A DNA stretch of 64,000 bases from CBDCWT01 sp965223305 (GTDB lineage Bacteria > Planctomycetota > Planctomycetia > Pirellulales > Pirellulaceae). The stretch covers positions 110,172 to 174,171 of the forward strand of contig CBDCWT010000042.1 of NCBI GenBank assembly GCA_965223305.1. Reading direction: 5' to 3'. Within the stretch, counting starts at the first letter, position 1. Each line of letters begins with the position of its first letter. Below, in pieces: positions 17,484-26,451 of this stretch. Made by a program: the position numbers and the translations under genes. The notes beneath the pieces were generated by a model, which ran no database searches, was not told where the DNA came from, and saw only the letters and a program-made list of their open reading frames with translations.

Positions 17484-18257
17484 GTGACTGCGTCTCCTGA
17501 CCAATGGCCGGAGGGCCCGGCCGTCATTCCACCATTGGATGATCGGGCCGTACATATCTGGCGAATACCGTTGGACATGAACCAACGAGCCGTCGCTCGT
17601 TGCCAGCGCCTCTTGTCATCGGACGAACGACAGCGGGCGGAGCGTTACCACTTCGCTCGGCATCGCCGCCGGTTCACGGTCTGTCGCGGTGGCCAAAGGT
17701 GGCTTCTCGGCCGATATCTGGAATTGGACCCTGCGGAGCTACGGTTTACCTATGGCGAGCGGGGAAAACCGGCCGTCGAGCCGCCCGCCGGGTGCGAGCC
17801 GGTCACTTTCAACGTCAGCAACTCCCAGGAGTGCGCCTTGTGCGCCGTGGCGCGCCGCGGCGAGCTGGGAGTGGACGTGGAGGGACAACGAGAAGTTCGG
17901 GACCTGCTGGGGCTAGCGAGACGTTTCTTCGCCGACTCGGAGATCAACCACCTCACCCGCCTGGATCCTGACCAGCAACCGCAGGCGTTCTTTGCGATCT
18001 GGACGCGGAAGGAAGCCATCCTCAAGGCCGTCGGCACCGGGTTGTCCTTTCCCTTGGATAGGGTTGAAGTGACGTCCGATCCGCATCAGCCCTGCCGCGT
18101 GATCCACTTCGGGGCGATTGGAACAGAGAACCAAGCCGCCGACTGGTGGTTGGAGACGCTATGGCCAGCCGCTGGTTATATCGGCGCCATCGCAGCACGA
18201 TCGCCGGCACGGCTCACCCGCTGCTGGAGTCTCAATACCGACGATGCATTTCGCTAG
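17484..18257 (+). CDS. Sfp-type 4'-phosphopantetheinyl transferase
   Basis: A 257-residue cytoplasmic enzyme with a GTG start. It transfers phosphopantetheine from CoA to a carrier-protein serine. The diagnostic motifs are present: FNVSNSQ (normally FNxSHS), GVDVEGQ with the Mg2+-binding acidic pair, and FFAIWTRKEAILKAVGTGL, the W-x-x-K-E-A-x-x-K signature. Length and order fit the Sfp/AcpT family. The histidine of the FNxSHS motif is replaced by Asn, a small deviation. It follows a thioester-reductase-like gene, which points to a specialised carrier-protein pathway encoded elsewhere. Confidence 0.9.
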   Translation: MTASPDQWPEGPAVIPPLDDRAVHIWRIPLDMNQRAVARCQRLLSSDERQRAERYHFARHRRRFTVCRGGQRWLLGRYLELDPAELRFTYGERGKPAVEPPAGCEPVTFNVSNSQECALCAVARRGELGVDVEGQREVRDLLGLARRFFADSEINHLTRLDPDQQPQAFFAIWTRKEAILKAVGTGLSFPLDRVEVTSDPHQPCRVIHFGAIGTENQAADWWLETLWPAAGYIGAIAARSPARLTRCWSLNTDDAFR

Positions 18258-18425
18258 CACGAACAGCGGCCCCTGCTCTGTTTTTCTCAGGCAATAGCGA
18301 ATGGCACGACCGGGTGAGCTCGTGTTGTCCACGAATTCTTGCTGATTGACCTTGGATGCGTGATCGCGAGTCAGTACACTTCCGCGACTTTTCTCCTGCC
18401 GATCTGGCTACACAAGGAGTTGGCG

Positions 18426-18980
18426 ATGAAGCGGTTGGCCGCAACTTTGACAGCCGTGATGTTGGTCGGAGGCTGTCGCGCGCCGATGCCCTCCTTCAAC
18501 CTTTTGGCACCCTATGGTGCCCAGCGCGTGCCGCCACCGCCCACCGGCGCCTTTGGAACACCGAACACCTATTACCAACCCAAGCCGCCACCCGCCAACA
18601 CCACACCTGCGGTAGGCAGCGGGTTACAGTGGAGGAACGCAGCCAGATCCTCGACCAACCAGAGCGCTCTGTTCAGCCGGACGCCTGCCTCTCGGATTGC
18701 TCGAGCCAGCTACGAAGACTCGGAGCCGCTGCCGGGCAAGAGCGTGTTGGTGGGAAGTTCGGTTGCTGGGTCAGCCAGCGGCAACTCGCTGCGCTCGAGA
18801 CTGCGAAGCATGCCGGTCGTGGACGCGACCTCGGAACCACGGCAGTTCGAAGCGTCTGGAACTGCTCGCTCACTCACTCGGATTCCTGCGTCAGCCACAC
18901 GTCGCCCTGAGCCGCGCCCGGTTCACAGCAGCAGACTGAGCAGCGGGGGTCGCTGGCGGCCGCGTACATTGCAAAGGTAG
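18426..18980 (+). CDS. Pro/Ser/Arg-rich lipoprotein
   Basis: A protein of 184 residues. The ATG at 18426 has AAGGAG about 6 bases upstream and begins a lipoprotein signal (KRLAATLTAVMLVGGC), with lipobox LVGGC and acylated Cys near residue 18. The mature chain is low-complexity, rich in Pro, Ser, Thr and Arg, with no recognised domain, and looks disordered and basic. The gene lies 35 bp before a SecA-like gene on the same strand. A linked role in export is possible but rests on position only. Confidence 0.7.
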   Translation: MKRLAATLTAVMLVGGCRAPMPSFNLLAPYGAQRVPPPPTGAFGTPNTYYQPKPPPANTTPAVGSGLQWRNAARSSTNQSALFSRTPASRIARASYEDSEPLPGKSVLVGSSVAGSASGNSLRSRLRSMPVVDATSEPRQFEASGTARSLTRIPASATRRPEPRPVHSSRLSSGGRWRPRTLQR

Positions 18981-19015
18981 ACCTGCGTCCCGTAGCAGCG
19001 ATCTGATCCCAGCTC

Positions 19016-20926
19016 GTGTCGTCTATTCATCCCTTCACGATTGGATGGCGCCGTCGCCGACGAGGGTTGGCAAAGATGCTGCAGCACGGGCGCGACTACC
19101 AAGGCCTCTCGCCCGCGGAGTTACGCTGCGCAAGTTTGTCGTTGCGGTATCGCGTAGTCAGTGGGGAACCGGCCGAGCGTCTTTTGCCGGAGGCGTATGC
19201 GCTCATGCGGGAGGCGGCGGAGCGAACGCTTGGGCTTCGCCACTACGACGTGCAGATCTATGGCGGCATCGCGCTGTTCGAACGCTCGATCGCCGAGATG
19301 CAGACGGGCGAAGGCAAGACTCTCACAGCAACACTGCCGCTCTACCTGGCGGCACTCTCAGGCGATGGAGCGCACCTGGCCACGGCCAACGACTATCTGG
19401 CTGAACGTGACGCACGCTGTGTGATGCCGGCTTTTGAACTGCTGGGAATGTCTGTGGGAATCCTCCGCTCGGCCTCCTCGCGCGACGAGCGCCGTGCCGC
19501 ATACCAGTGCGACATCACCTATGGTGCAGCGCGCGAGTTTGGTTTTGATTTTCTCCGAGACCGGCTGCGAAACGAAGGTGGCGAATTGCTTCCTGGCGAG
19601 CGGCTGAGGCGGATGTTGGGAGGCGAGGATACAGATGAGGGAACAGCGCCGCTGCAGCGCGGCCTGAACTCGATGCTCGTGGACGAAGCAGACAGCGTGT
19701 TGATCGACGAAGCCCGCACTCCATTGGTTGTCAGCTCGGCGGCTGCCGATTCCCAAGAGAGCGCGGCAATCTACGGCTGGTCCGCGACACTCTCCAGCCA
19801 ACTCGGTGATCAGGACTACCTATACGAACCGCAACACAAGTCGGTCAGCTTGACATCCGCCGGGAGGCGCAAAGTGCGAGACGAAACGCGTCCGCCGGCA
19901 CTCTCGCGGACTCCGTTATTTGACCTGTACGAACATGTCGAGCGGGCGATTCGGGTGCGCATCGAGTTCCACCGTGACCAACATTACGTCGTCCGAGATG
20001 GAAGGATTGTGATCGTCGACGAACGCACGGGAAGGTTGGCCGACGGTCGCCAATGGCGCGATGGAATACACCAAGCGGTGGAAGCGGGCGAAGGAGTGCC
20101 AATTACCGTCCGCGCAGGCGACGCCGCTCGAGTGACAGTGCAGGACTTTTTCTTGCTCTACCCGCGTTTGGCAGGAATGACCGGGACGGCTGTTTCGTCG
20201 CGGCGAGAATTGCGCAGCATCTACGGACTTGAGACACGCGTGATTCCCACACATCGGCCGGTTCAGCGAGCTCAGTGGCCCCTTCGAGTGTTCGGAACAG
20301 GGGAGCAAAAATGGCAGGCGATTGTTGAGGAGATATGCAAGCTGCATCGTACTGGTCGTCCAGTGCTGATTGGCACCCGGTCGATCAGCAAGTCGGAACG
20401 GCTCTCGGCATCTCTGGCCGAAGCTGGGATCGAGCATCACGTATTGAACGCGAACCGCCACGCCGAAGAGGCGCAGATTGTGGCCGCCGCAGGTTCTCTG
20501 GGCCGAGTAACCGTGGCCACGAACATGGCTGGCAGGGGAACCGACATTCAACTGGGCGAAGGAGTTGCCGAGCTCGGCGGCCTGCACGTGATTGGGACTG
20601 AACTTCACGACTCGGAACGGATTGATCGACAGCTCTACGGACGCTGTGGGCGGCAGGGGGACCCTGGTTCTTTTCGCCAGTACGCCGCCCTCGATGACGA
20701 GGTGCTGCGGGTTGGGTTCGGCGGCCGTGCTTCGGATCGCTACCGAGCCAGAGGTGAAAAGGCGCGGCAAGAGCTGGCCGGGTGCGCACAGCTGGTGCGC
20801 CGCGCTCAGCGGCGGATTGAACGCATGCACTTCCAGCAAAGAAGACAGTTGTTGTTCCAGGAAAAACAGCGTCGAGCCATCCAGCAGGAGATGGGGCAAG
20901 ATCCTTACCTCGATGCACCCTGCTAG
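19016..20926 (+). CDS. Short SecA-like ATPase (SecA paralogue lacking the C-terminal region)
   Basis: A 636-residue protein with a GTG start. The SecA motor is intact: Walker A GEGKT (98-102), VDEAD Walker B (222-226), a DEARTPL stretch, VTVQDFF...AGMTGTA (374-391) and TNMAGRGTDI (502-511) followed by GGLHVIGTELHDSERIDRQL and GRCGRQGDPGS. Housekeeping SecA is usually 830-1000 residues. Here the sequence ends soon after the start of the helical scaffold region (RRIERMHFQQRR), so the helical wing, most of the scaffold and the zinc/SecB-binding tail are absent. It is therefore a specialised paralogue rather than the essential SecA. Flanked by a lipoprotein gene and an exported coiled-coil protein gene, it may power a dedicated export route. 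Confidence 0.85.
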   Translation: MSSIHPFTIGWRRRRRGLAKMLQHGRDYQGLSPAELRCASLSLRYRVVSGEPAERLLPEAYALMREAAERTLGLRHYDVQIYGGIALFERSIAEMQTGEGKTLTATLPLYLAALSGDGAHLATANDYLAERDARCVMPAFELLGMSVGILRSASSRDERRAAYQCDITYGAAREFGFDFLRDRLRNEGGELLPGERLRRMLGGEDTDEGTAPLQRGLNSMLVDEADSVLIDEARTPLVVSSAAADSQESAAIYGWSATLSSQLGDQDYLYEPQHKSVSLTSAGRRKVRDETRPPALSRTPLFDLYEHVERAIRVRIEFHRDQHYVVRDGRIVIVDERTGRLADGRQWRDGIHQAVEAGEGVPITVRAGDAARVTVQDFFLLYPRLAGMTGTAVSSRRELRSIYGLETRVIPTHRPVQRAQWPLRVFGTGEQKWQAIVEEICKLHRTGRPVLIGTRSISKSERLSASLAEAGIEHHVLNANRHAEEAQIVAAAGSLGRVTVATNMAGRGTDIQLGEGVAELGGLHVIGTELHDSERIDRQLYGRCGRQGDPGSFRQYAALDDEVLRVGFGGRASDRYRARGEKARQELAGCAQLVRRAQRRIERMHFQQRRQLLFQEKQRRAIQQEMGQDPYLDAPC

Positions 20927-21013
20927 CAGCTCCATTCGTCTTGACCCTGGCCGGTATTCGTGCCAGGCTACCCCACCGCCGGTGATTTCAGATGTTCAGA
21001 CAAGGAAGTCAGC

Positions 21014-22039
21014 ATGAACAGTGTCCCGCTTTTGATTGCCTGCGCAGCGATCTCTCAGCTAACTCCGCAGCCGGTCGCACCGCCTTCACCTCAGGCGTTC
21101 GGAACGTCCCCAGCGGTCGGTGATTCGCTGCCGCCACAATTTCGTGCTGACACGGAAACAGCGTTCGGCCGCTCGAACTCGATATTCGACTCGCCGCGCA
21201 CCCGTCAGGCAGCCGCCGAGGTTCCCATCCAACCGACGCGGCAAACGTCGACCACAGCGGCACTGGCCCGGATGTGCACCGCCCAGCTCTCAGAGCTTCC
21301 CGATTCGGAGCGCCGAGACGCCGAGTCAATGACCCTGTTGGAGCTGCTGGCCCACCCTCAACGGATGGCACCACCCTCTCGGGCGGTGGCGCGCTATTGG
21401 GATCTGGCGATCGCAACAGGTGATTATCGGTTCGCAGTACGAGAAGAACACTTCCTGAGCCAGCTGCCTCGTCCGGCGAGCCAGTATGAGGATGCCCTGC
21501 TAACCGCCGAGCTCACCGCGGCACAGGCCAGGCAGCAGCAAGCCCGGCTGAACGTGCTCGCGCGGCAACAGGCGCTCAACGAGTCCGCGCCGCCATCTTC
21601 GGCCGAAGTCTTACCTTGGCCGTCCGATCCACCGCTGGTGGGCCGCTATCGAACGCGGATCGATACACTGTTTGCCGGCCAGCTACCACCGGCGCGGCTG
21701 CAGCAGATTGACCAAGCGCTTCCCAAGCTGCAAAGACAGATTGAACTACAATCGGCCGCCGTCGCAGCTGCTCAGTCGATGGTCGAAACGCTGCTTCGCG
21801 GAACCCAAGACGTCGAGCGGTTGATCGAGGCACACCATCGGCTGCGGCTACAGCGCCGCGAGTTCCTGCAGGCCGTGCATAAGTACAATCGCCAGGTTGC
21901 CGAGTACGCCCTCTCCGTGACAGGTTCCAATACGGCCCCGGCTACTTTGGTCGCCACTTTGATCAATACGCCCGATGGCAGTCTCGCTCCGATCGATCGG
22001 ACCGCCACGCGTCAGGATGGACCTTTCCGACCGAGGTAA
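21014..22039 (+). CDS. Exported coiled-coil protein, unrecognised
   Basis: A protein of 341 residues. The ATG at 21014 is preferred: AAGGAAG lies upstream and the next 22 residues form a signal peptide (NSVPLLIACAAISQL, cleavage after QPVA). The mature protein is Gln/Ala/Arg-rich and largely helical, with long heptad-like stretches (about 165-200 and 245-300), recalling TolC-type periplasmic hairpins, but no family is certain. It sits 87 bp after the short SecA gene. An envelope component working with that ATPase is a reasonable inference; it is not shown by sequence. Confidence 0.6.
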   Translation: MNSVPLLIACAAISQLTPQPVAPPSPQAFGTSPAVGDSLPPQFRADTETAFGRSNSIFDSPRTRQAAAEVPIQPTRQTSTTAALARMCTAQLSELPDSERRDAESMTLLELLAHPQRMAPPSRAVARYWDLAIATGDYRFAVREEHFLSQLPRPASQYEDALLTAELTAAQARQQQARLNVLARQQALNESAPPSSAEVLPWPSDPPLVGRYRTRIDTLFAGQLPPARLQQIDQALPKLQRQIELQSAAVAAAQSMVETLLRGTQDVERLIEAHHRLRLQRREFLQAVHKYNRQVAEYALSVTGSNTAPATLVATLINTPDGSLAPIDRTATRQDGPFRPR

Positions 22040-22128
22040 CGCGCGCGCTGGAGCTCTGAACCGCGTGTTCGAGCAAGTGGCAACCAACCGGCGCCACGAC
22101 CGCGCCGGTTTCGCGAGTAGGAGCAGTG

Positions 22129-23064
22129 ATGGACAAAGCGCTACTGGCAGAACGGATTTCCGGATGTTACGTGCCGATCCCCACGCTGTTCTCCGACGGT
22201 GATCTGGAGCTGAATCTGTCCGGCATGCAAAAGCACGTCCGCTTTCTGCTAAAGGGTGGCGTCCGCGAAGGAAAGTCAGCCATCTTGGTTGCCGGCGGCG
22301 CCGGAGAATTTCCGTCGCTGAGTGTCGAGGAGCGGCTGCGATGCGCCGAAGCGGTCGTCGAGGCTGCCAACGGTCAGGTGCCGGTCATTCTCGGCGCGCA
22401 AACCACGAACCAGCGGGAGCTCATCGCGTTGGCAACCGGCGCCGAGCGAATTGGCTGCGTCGCCGTGCAGGCAGCGGCACCCTTCTACGAAGTGCCGACC
22501 GACGACGACGTGATGGAGTGGTTGCAGGCGATCTCCGATCATGCACAGGTCGGCATCATCTTCTACGCCACGCCCTGGACCGGCTTTCATACGTCGCTTG
22601 ACTTTGTCGGCCGGCTGACAGAGGCACCTGGGGTGATCGCGATCAAGTGGTACTCGCCACAGCAGTCGATTTTCGAACGAGCCCAGCGAGAGTTCTCAGA
22701 GAAGATCATGTTCATCGACAACTCGCTGCAGTACGTCCTCGCGCATTCGCTGGGCGCTCGAGGGATCAACCTACATGCGTCCAACTACTGGCCTGAGTGG
22801 GGACAACAGCTGTGGGAGATGTTGGAAGCAGAACGCTACGCGGAAGCGCACCGCGAAATCGCCCGTGTCGTCCAGCCCTTTTACGACCTCGGCACCGAGG
22901 TGGCCAAGTTCACTGGTGGCGAGGGACACCTGGACAAAATCTGCTTGGAATACGTCGGCCTGGAGGGAGGCCGCTGCCGTCCACCGACCCGGGACATCCG
23001 ACCGATCTTTGCAGAAAAGGTCCGGCAGATGGCCGAACGCTGTGGTGTTCCGCAAATCAAGTAG
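22129..23064 (+). CDS. DapA/NAL-family aldolase (dihydrodipicolinate synthase-like)
   Basis: A 311-residue TIM-barrel class I aldolase. The ATG at 22129 is favoured over the adjacent GTG because of an AGGAG site 5 bases before it. The Schiff-base lysine is K173 in AIKWYS and the catalytic tyrosine is Y146 in FYATPW. The GGAGEFPSLSVEER stretch (56-69) is the usual substrate loop of the family (G-x-x-G-E-x-x-x-L-S-x-x-E-R). Family members condense or cleave pyruvate-type substrates, including DapA, N-acetylneuraminate lyase and sugar-acid aldolases. The diverged W-Y-S after lysine argues against the lysine-biosynthesis DapA itself. Substrate unknown. Confidence 0.85.
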   Translation: MDKALLAERISGCYVPIPTLFSDGDLELNLSGMQKHVRFLLKGGVREGKSAILVAGGAGEFPSLSVEERLRCAEAVVEAANGQVPVILGAQTTNQRELIALATGAERIGCVAVQAAAPFYEVPTDDDVMEWLQAISDHAQVGIIFYATPWTGFHTSLDFVGRLTEAPGVIAIKWYSPQQSIFERAQREFSEKIMFIDNSLQYVLAHSLGARGINLHASNYWPEWGQQLWEMLEAERYAEAHREIARVVQPFYDLGTEVAKFTGGEGHLDKICLEYVGLEGGRCRPPTRDIRPIFAEKVRQMAERCGVPQIK

Positions 23065-23079
23065 CGACCGACCAGCAGA

Positions 23080-23550
23080 CGCACGTAGACGTCACGCTCC
23101 GCGTGACGTTGCCGACCGTGCAGGCGCCCTGTGCGATGGACGTGATATCGATGACGGTCCCCACTCCCAACCTCTCTGTCGAGAAAACCGGGTTTGCGAA
23201 GTCGCTTTCGAATGACAGAAAATTGGGACAGAAAGATAGATGTTTCGTCAACTTTCACTGCGCTTCGATCGGGAGTGGCGAGGTTCCCGGCGAGCCGAGA
23301 CGCAGCGGTGTGATGATTCGCAAGCGTGGGCTAACACCGGCTAACCGCCCCAGCGGCTGATTTTCGTGACCACAGCCATCCTGTTGATCCTGTAAATCCT
23401 GTCAAAAAAACAGAAGACAGGATCAACAGGATGAACAGGATTGCCGGAACGGCTCCACGGCGGAGGGGTCCGACGGACCATCTTAGAATTCACGCTACAT
23501 GCGATGCCTCATCACGCGGAGCGTGATGGCTACGTGGCCGCCATCCGGTG
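23080..23550 (+). repeat. Degenerate copies of the array elements
   Basis: The gap holds part of the 500-1440 unit: GTCACGCTCCGCGTGAC with its GTTGCCGACCGTGCAGG tail (23090-23150), the CCAGCGGCTGATTT half-element (23350-23365), a complete 'CATCCTGTTGATCCTGT ... ACAGGAT' inverted module (23378-23443) and ATCACGCGGAGCGTGAT (23512-23528). Unrelated sequence (23155-23260) interrupts it, so this is a broken single copy. No gene is supported. Confidence 0.8.
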
Positions 23551-23634
23551 GCAGCGTGACTCTGGGAGTGCCAACCTGCCGCGGCCGGCGTAGAATGTAG
23601 CGGTCCTTCAGCGATTCAGCTCTCGTCGCTCCCT

Positions 23635-24678
23635 ATGAACCAGCTGCCGCCACAGATCGTACCGTTGCGGATCGGCCCAATTGTCGTCGACCCTCCTATC
23701 CTGCAGGCGCCGATGGCCGGGTTTTCTAACTATGCATTCCGGCAAATCGTGCGAGACTACGGTGGAGCCGGGTTGCAGGCCACCGAGATGGTCAATGCGC
23801 GCAGCTTCATTTGGTTGGACGAGCAAGCAGCCGAGCATCCGGAAAGGCTGTGGGGCATCAAAGACGAACCTCGCCCTTTGGCCGTTCAGATTTGGGACAA
23901 CCAGCCAGAAACACTGGCACGGGTGGGAGCGCGGTTGGCGCAGGACTACCACGTCAGTGTCGTCGATATCAACTTCGGCTGCCCGGTCAGACAGGTGACC
24001 GAGAAGGCGCACAGCGGGTCGTATTTGCTGCGCGACCCGGAGAAGATGGGCCGAATTATCGAACGGGTGGTGGAGGCCTGCCGGCCGGTTCCGGTCACCG
24101 CCAAAATCCGTCTCGGCTGCAGCCGAGAGCATGTGAACGCCTGCGAGGTGGCTCAGGTTGTCGAAGCCGCAGGCGGCAGCGCCTTGACCGTGCACGGACG
24201 CACGGCCGCCGATTTTTTCCGGGGCAGCGCCGACTGGGAACAGATCGCTGCTATCAAGCCGTACCTCCGCCGCATTCCGCTCATCGGCAACGGTGACTTG
24301 GATTCTGCCGAGAAGGTCCTAACGGCCTTTCGTCGCTACGACGTGGACGGAGTGATGATTGCCCGTGCGAGCCTCGGGCGACCTTGGCTGTTCCGCCAGG
24401 CTCAGGCTGCGCTCAACGGTGAGCCGATTCCCGCCGAACCGACGCTCGGTGAACAGCGAGACTGTATGTTGCGCCACTATCAGCTGGTTGTCGATCGCTT
24501 CGGGGAAAAGAAGGGAACTTTGCTGATGCGGAAATACGCTTGTTGCTACGCGCAGGGTAAGCCAGGCGCCCGGATGTTCCGCCGGCATGTCTCGACGGTC
24601 AACGATGCGGTCGAGTTCCACCAGGTCGTCGCAGACCACTTTCCGGTCGGCGAAACCGCTGCAGCTGCCGTGGAATAG
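23635..24678 (+). CDS. tRNA-dihydrouridine synthase (DusB-like)
   Basis: A 347-residue FMN enzyme that reduces uridine to dihydrouridine in the tRNA D-loop. The TIM-barrel start LQAPMAGFSNYAFR (23-36), catalytic cysteine C116 in NINFGCP-type context (INFGCPVRQV), KIRLG, TVHGRTA and the phosphate-binding IGNGD and DGVMIARASLGRPW motifs are all in the expected order. Length matches DusB. It ends 3 bp from the convergent symporter gene. It follows the repeat gap, so it probably has its own promoter there. Confidence 0.92.
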   Translation: MNQLPPQIVPLRIGPIVVDPPILQAPMAGFSNYAFRQIVRDYGGAGLQATEMVNARSFIWLDEQAAEHPERLWGIKDEPRPLAVQIWDNQPETLARVGARLAQDYHVSVVDINFGCPVRQVTEKAHSGSYLLRDPEKMGRIIERVVEACRPVPVTAKIRLGCSREHVNACEVAQVVEAAGGSALTVHGRTAADFFRGSADWEQIAAIKPYLRRIPLIGNGDLDSAEKVLTAFRRYDVDGVMIARASLGRPWLFRQAQAALNGEPIPAEPTLGEQRDCMLRHYQLVVDRFGEKKGTLLMRKYACCYAQGKPGARMFRRHVSTVNDAVEFHQVVADHFPVGETAAAAVE

Positions 24679-24681
24679 ACG

Positions 24682-26256
24682 CTAGCGCGGACGCTTGCCC
24701 CAGTACTCGTCCAACTCGCGCTTGACCTTGCCGCTCAGCAACAACAGGCCGAGGATGTTGGGCAATGCCAGGCCCAGGATCAACAGATCGCTGAAGGCGA
24801 GAACGTTGCCGGTCGTCACGATCGAACCTAACAACGTGAAGACCAAAAAGAGGATCTTGTAGGCCAGCGACGAGTTGGGCCCGAAGAGGCGGGTCCAGCA
24901 GCGTTCTCCATAGTAGGACCAGGAGATCAGAGTCGAGTAAGCAAACAGCACGACGGCCACATACAGGATGTACTTGAACCACAGCACTCCATGTTCGCCG
25001 CTAACCGCGACCGTGGTCAGTGCGGCCCCCGATGCCGACTCGCCGCTGACCAAGTGCGAATAGGTAGGGTCTTCCCATACGCCGGTGATGATGATCACTA
25101 ACGCTGTCATCGTGCAGATGACAACGGTATCGATAAAGGGCTCCAGCAGCGCGACGATTCCCTCACTGACCGGTTCCTCGGTCTTTGCCGCTGAGTGGGC
25201 GATCGCAGCAGATCCGATACCGGCCTCGTTTGAGAACACGGCGCGCGTTACGCCGACCACCATCACCCCCAGCACTCCACCCACGCCAGCCTGGGGATTC
25301 ATGGCGCTGGTAAAGATTCGCGAGATCGCTTCCGGTACCTGGCTGGCATTATTCAGCAAGATGTAGATGGCCATCAGGACGTAGGCGCAGCACATGAAAG
25401 GCACGATCCGGGATGCGACGGCGCCAATCGATTTGATTCCGCCGATGATCACAATGCCAACCAGGACCGCCATCACCAACCCGTAGATCCACGGATAATC
25501 GTGGATGAAGGTGACATCCTGCCGGATGGCGTCGAGGGACTGGCCGACCTGAAAGGCGTTTCCGCCGCCCAGCGAAGCGCCCACGCAGATGACCGCGAAT
25601 AGGGTTGCTAGCACTTTACCCAGCGAACTCAGGCCCATTTCGGCCAGGCCATCTTGCAGGTAGTGCATCGGTCCCCCCGAAACCGTTCCGTCAGGTGCCA
25701 TTTTTCGATACAGCTGGCCGAGTGTGCACTCGGTGAACTTGCTGCTCATACCCAGCAGCCCGACGAGGATCATCCAGAAGGTGGCCCCGGGGCCTCCCGT
25801 GCCAATCGCAATGGCGACCCCGGCGATATTGCCAAGTCCGACCGTCGCGGAAAGTGCAGACGAAAGAGCTTGAAAGTGCGTGACCTCACCCGGCTGGTCG
25901 GGATCATCGAAATCGCCTTTTGTGAGCCGGATCGCGTGCCAAAAGGCGCGCACATTGATGAAGCCCATCCGGATTGTGAAGAAAGTCGCACCCACCAACA
26001 GCCAGACGACCACGAACGGGATGGAAACGCCCAGGTACCTTTCCGTCCCGAAGTCGAAAAAGAGGACTTCTTCGAGAGGAGTGACCAGGTAGCTGCCGAA
26101 AAACTCGTCGACCTGCGTCATCCAGCCAGCGCTCGAGTCCGCGACCTCCAGGGTTTCGCCGGTTTCCTGCTGGGCGCCGGCAAGGCTGGTCCAGAGCAGC
26201 CAGACCAGGCAGGCGAGCATCGTGCGTCGTGGGAGTCCTTCCTGGAAATGTCGCAT
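24682..26256 (-). CDS. Sodium:alanine/glycine symporter (AGCS family)
   Basis: A 524-residue inner-membrane transporter. It has an N-terminal hydrophobic stretch (LACLVWLLWTSLAG) that may be a signal peptide, then about ten membrane helices. AGCS hallmarks are the ALSATVGLGNIAGVAIAI motif (near 135-155), GPGATFWM, GGPMHYL and SNEAGIGSAAIAHSA. The family imports alanine or glycine with Na+. The N-terminal extension before the first core helix is longer than in most AGCS proteins. It is divergent from sufR across an AT-rich 195-bp gap. Confidence 0.9.
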   Translation of the reverse strand: MRHFQEGLPRRTMLACLVWLLWTSLAGAQQETGETLEVADSSAGWMTQVDEFFGSYLVTPLEEVLFFDFGTERYLGVSIPFVVVWLLVGATFFTIRMGFINVRAFWHAIRLTKGDFDDPDQPGEVTHFQALSSALSATVGLGNIAGVAIAIGTGGPGATFWMILVGLLGMSSKFTECTLGQLYRKMAPDGTVSGGPMHYLQDGLAEMGLSSLGKVLATLFAVICVGASLGGGNAFQVGQSLDAIRQDVTFIHDYPWIYGLVMAVLVGIVIIGGIKSIGAVASRIVPFMCCAYVLMAIYILLNNASQVPEAISRIFTSAMNPQAGVGGVLGVMVVGVTRAVFSNEAGIGSAAIAHSAAKTEEPVSEGIVALLEPFIDTVVICTMTALVIIITGVWEDPTYSHLVSGESASGAALTTVAVSGEHGVLWFKYILYVAVVLFAYSTLISWSYYGERCWTRLFGPNSSLAYKILFLVFTLLGSIVTTGNVLAFSDLLILGLALPNILGLLLLSGKVKRELDEYWGKRPR

Positions 26257-26386
26257 GGGAAGCTGGCCTCGCTGGCGGGGACACGGTGTGTCACGTTAGG
26301 TCAAACTGGATTGCCCGGCCTTGTAGCCTATAAACCTCTGAATGTCAATAGTTTACGATAAATTGCGACTTTTTTGAAACATATGG

Positions 26387-26416
26387 TTGTCAAAAATGTG
26401 ATAATTGTTTTATAGT
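26387..26416 (+). promoter_or_regulatory. Candidate sigma70 promoter of the suf operon
   Basis: TTGTCA (26387-26392) and TATAGT (26411-26416) are 18 bp apart in a strikingly AT-rich stretch, 36 bp before the sufR ATG. A near-palindrome centred on CATATG (26377-26388) overlaps the -35 and could be an operator, for example for SufR autorepression. The promoter call is from consensus match; the operator is a guess. Confidence 0.55.
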
Positions 26417-26451
26417 GGATGCACTTTCGAGGTTGGTGAGGAGTTCATTTG

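Noticed and set aside
19916..20935. Minus-strand open frame of 339 codons within the short SecA gene
   Set aside because: It is antisense to conserved SecA motifs and its translation has no recognisable domain.
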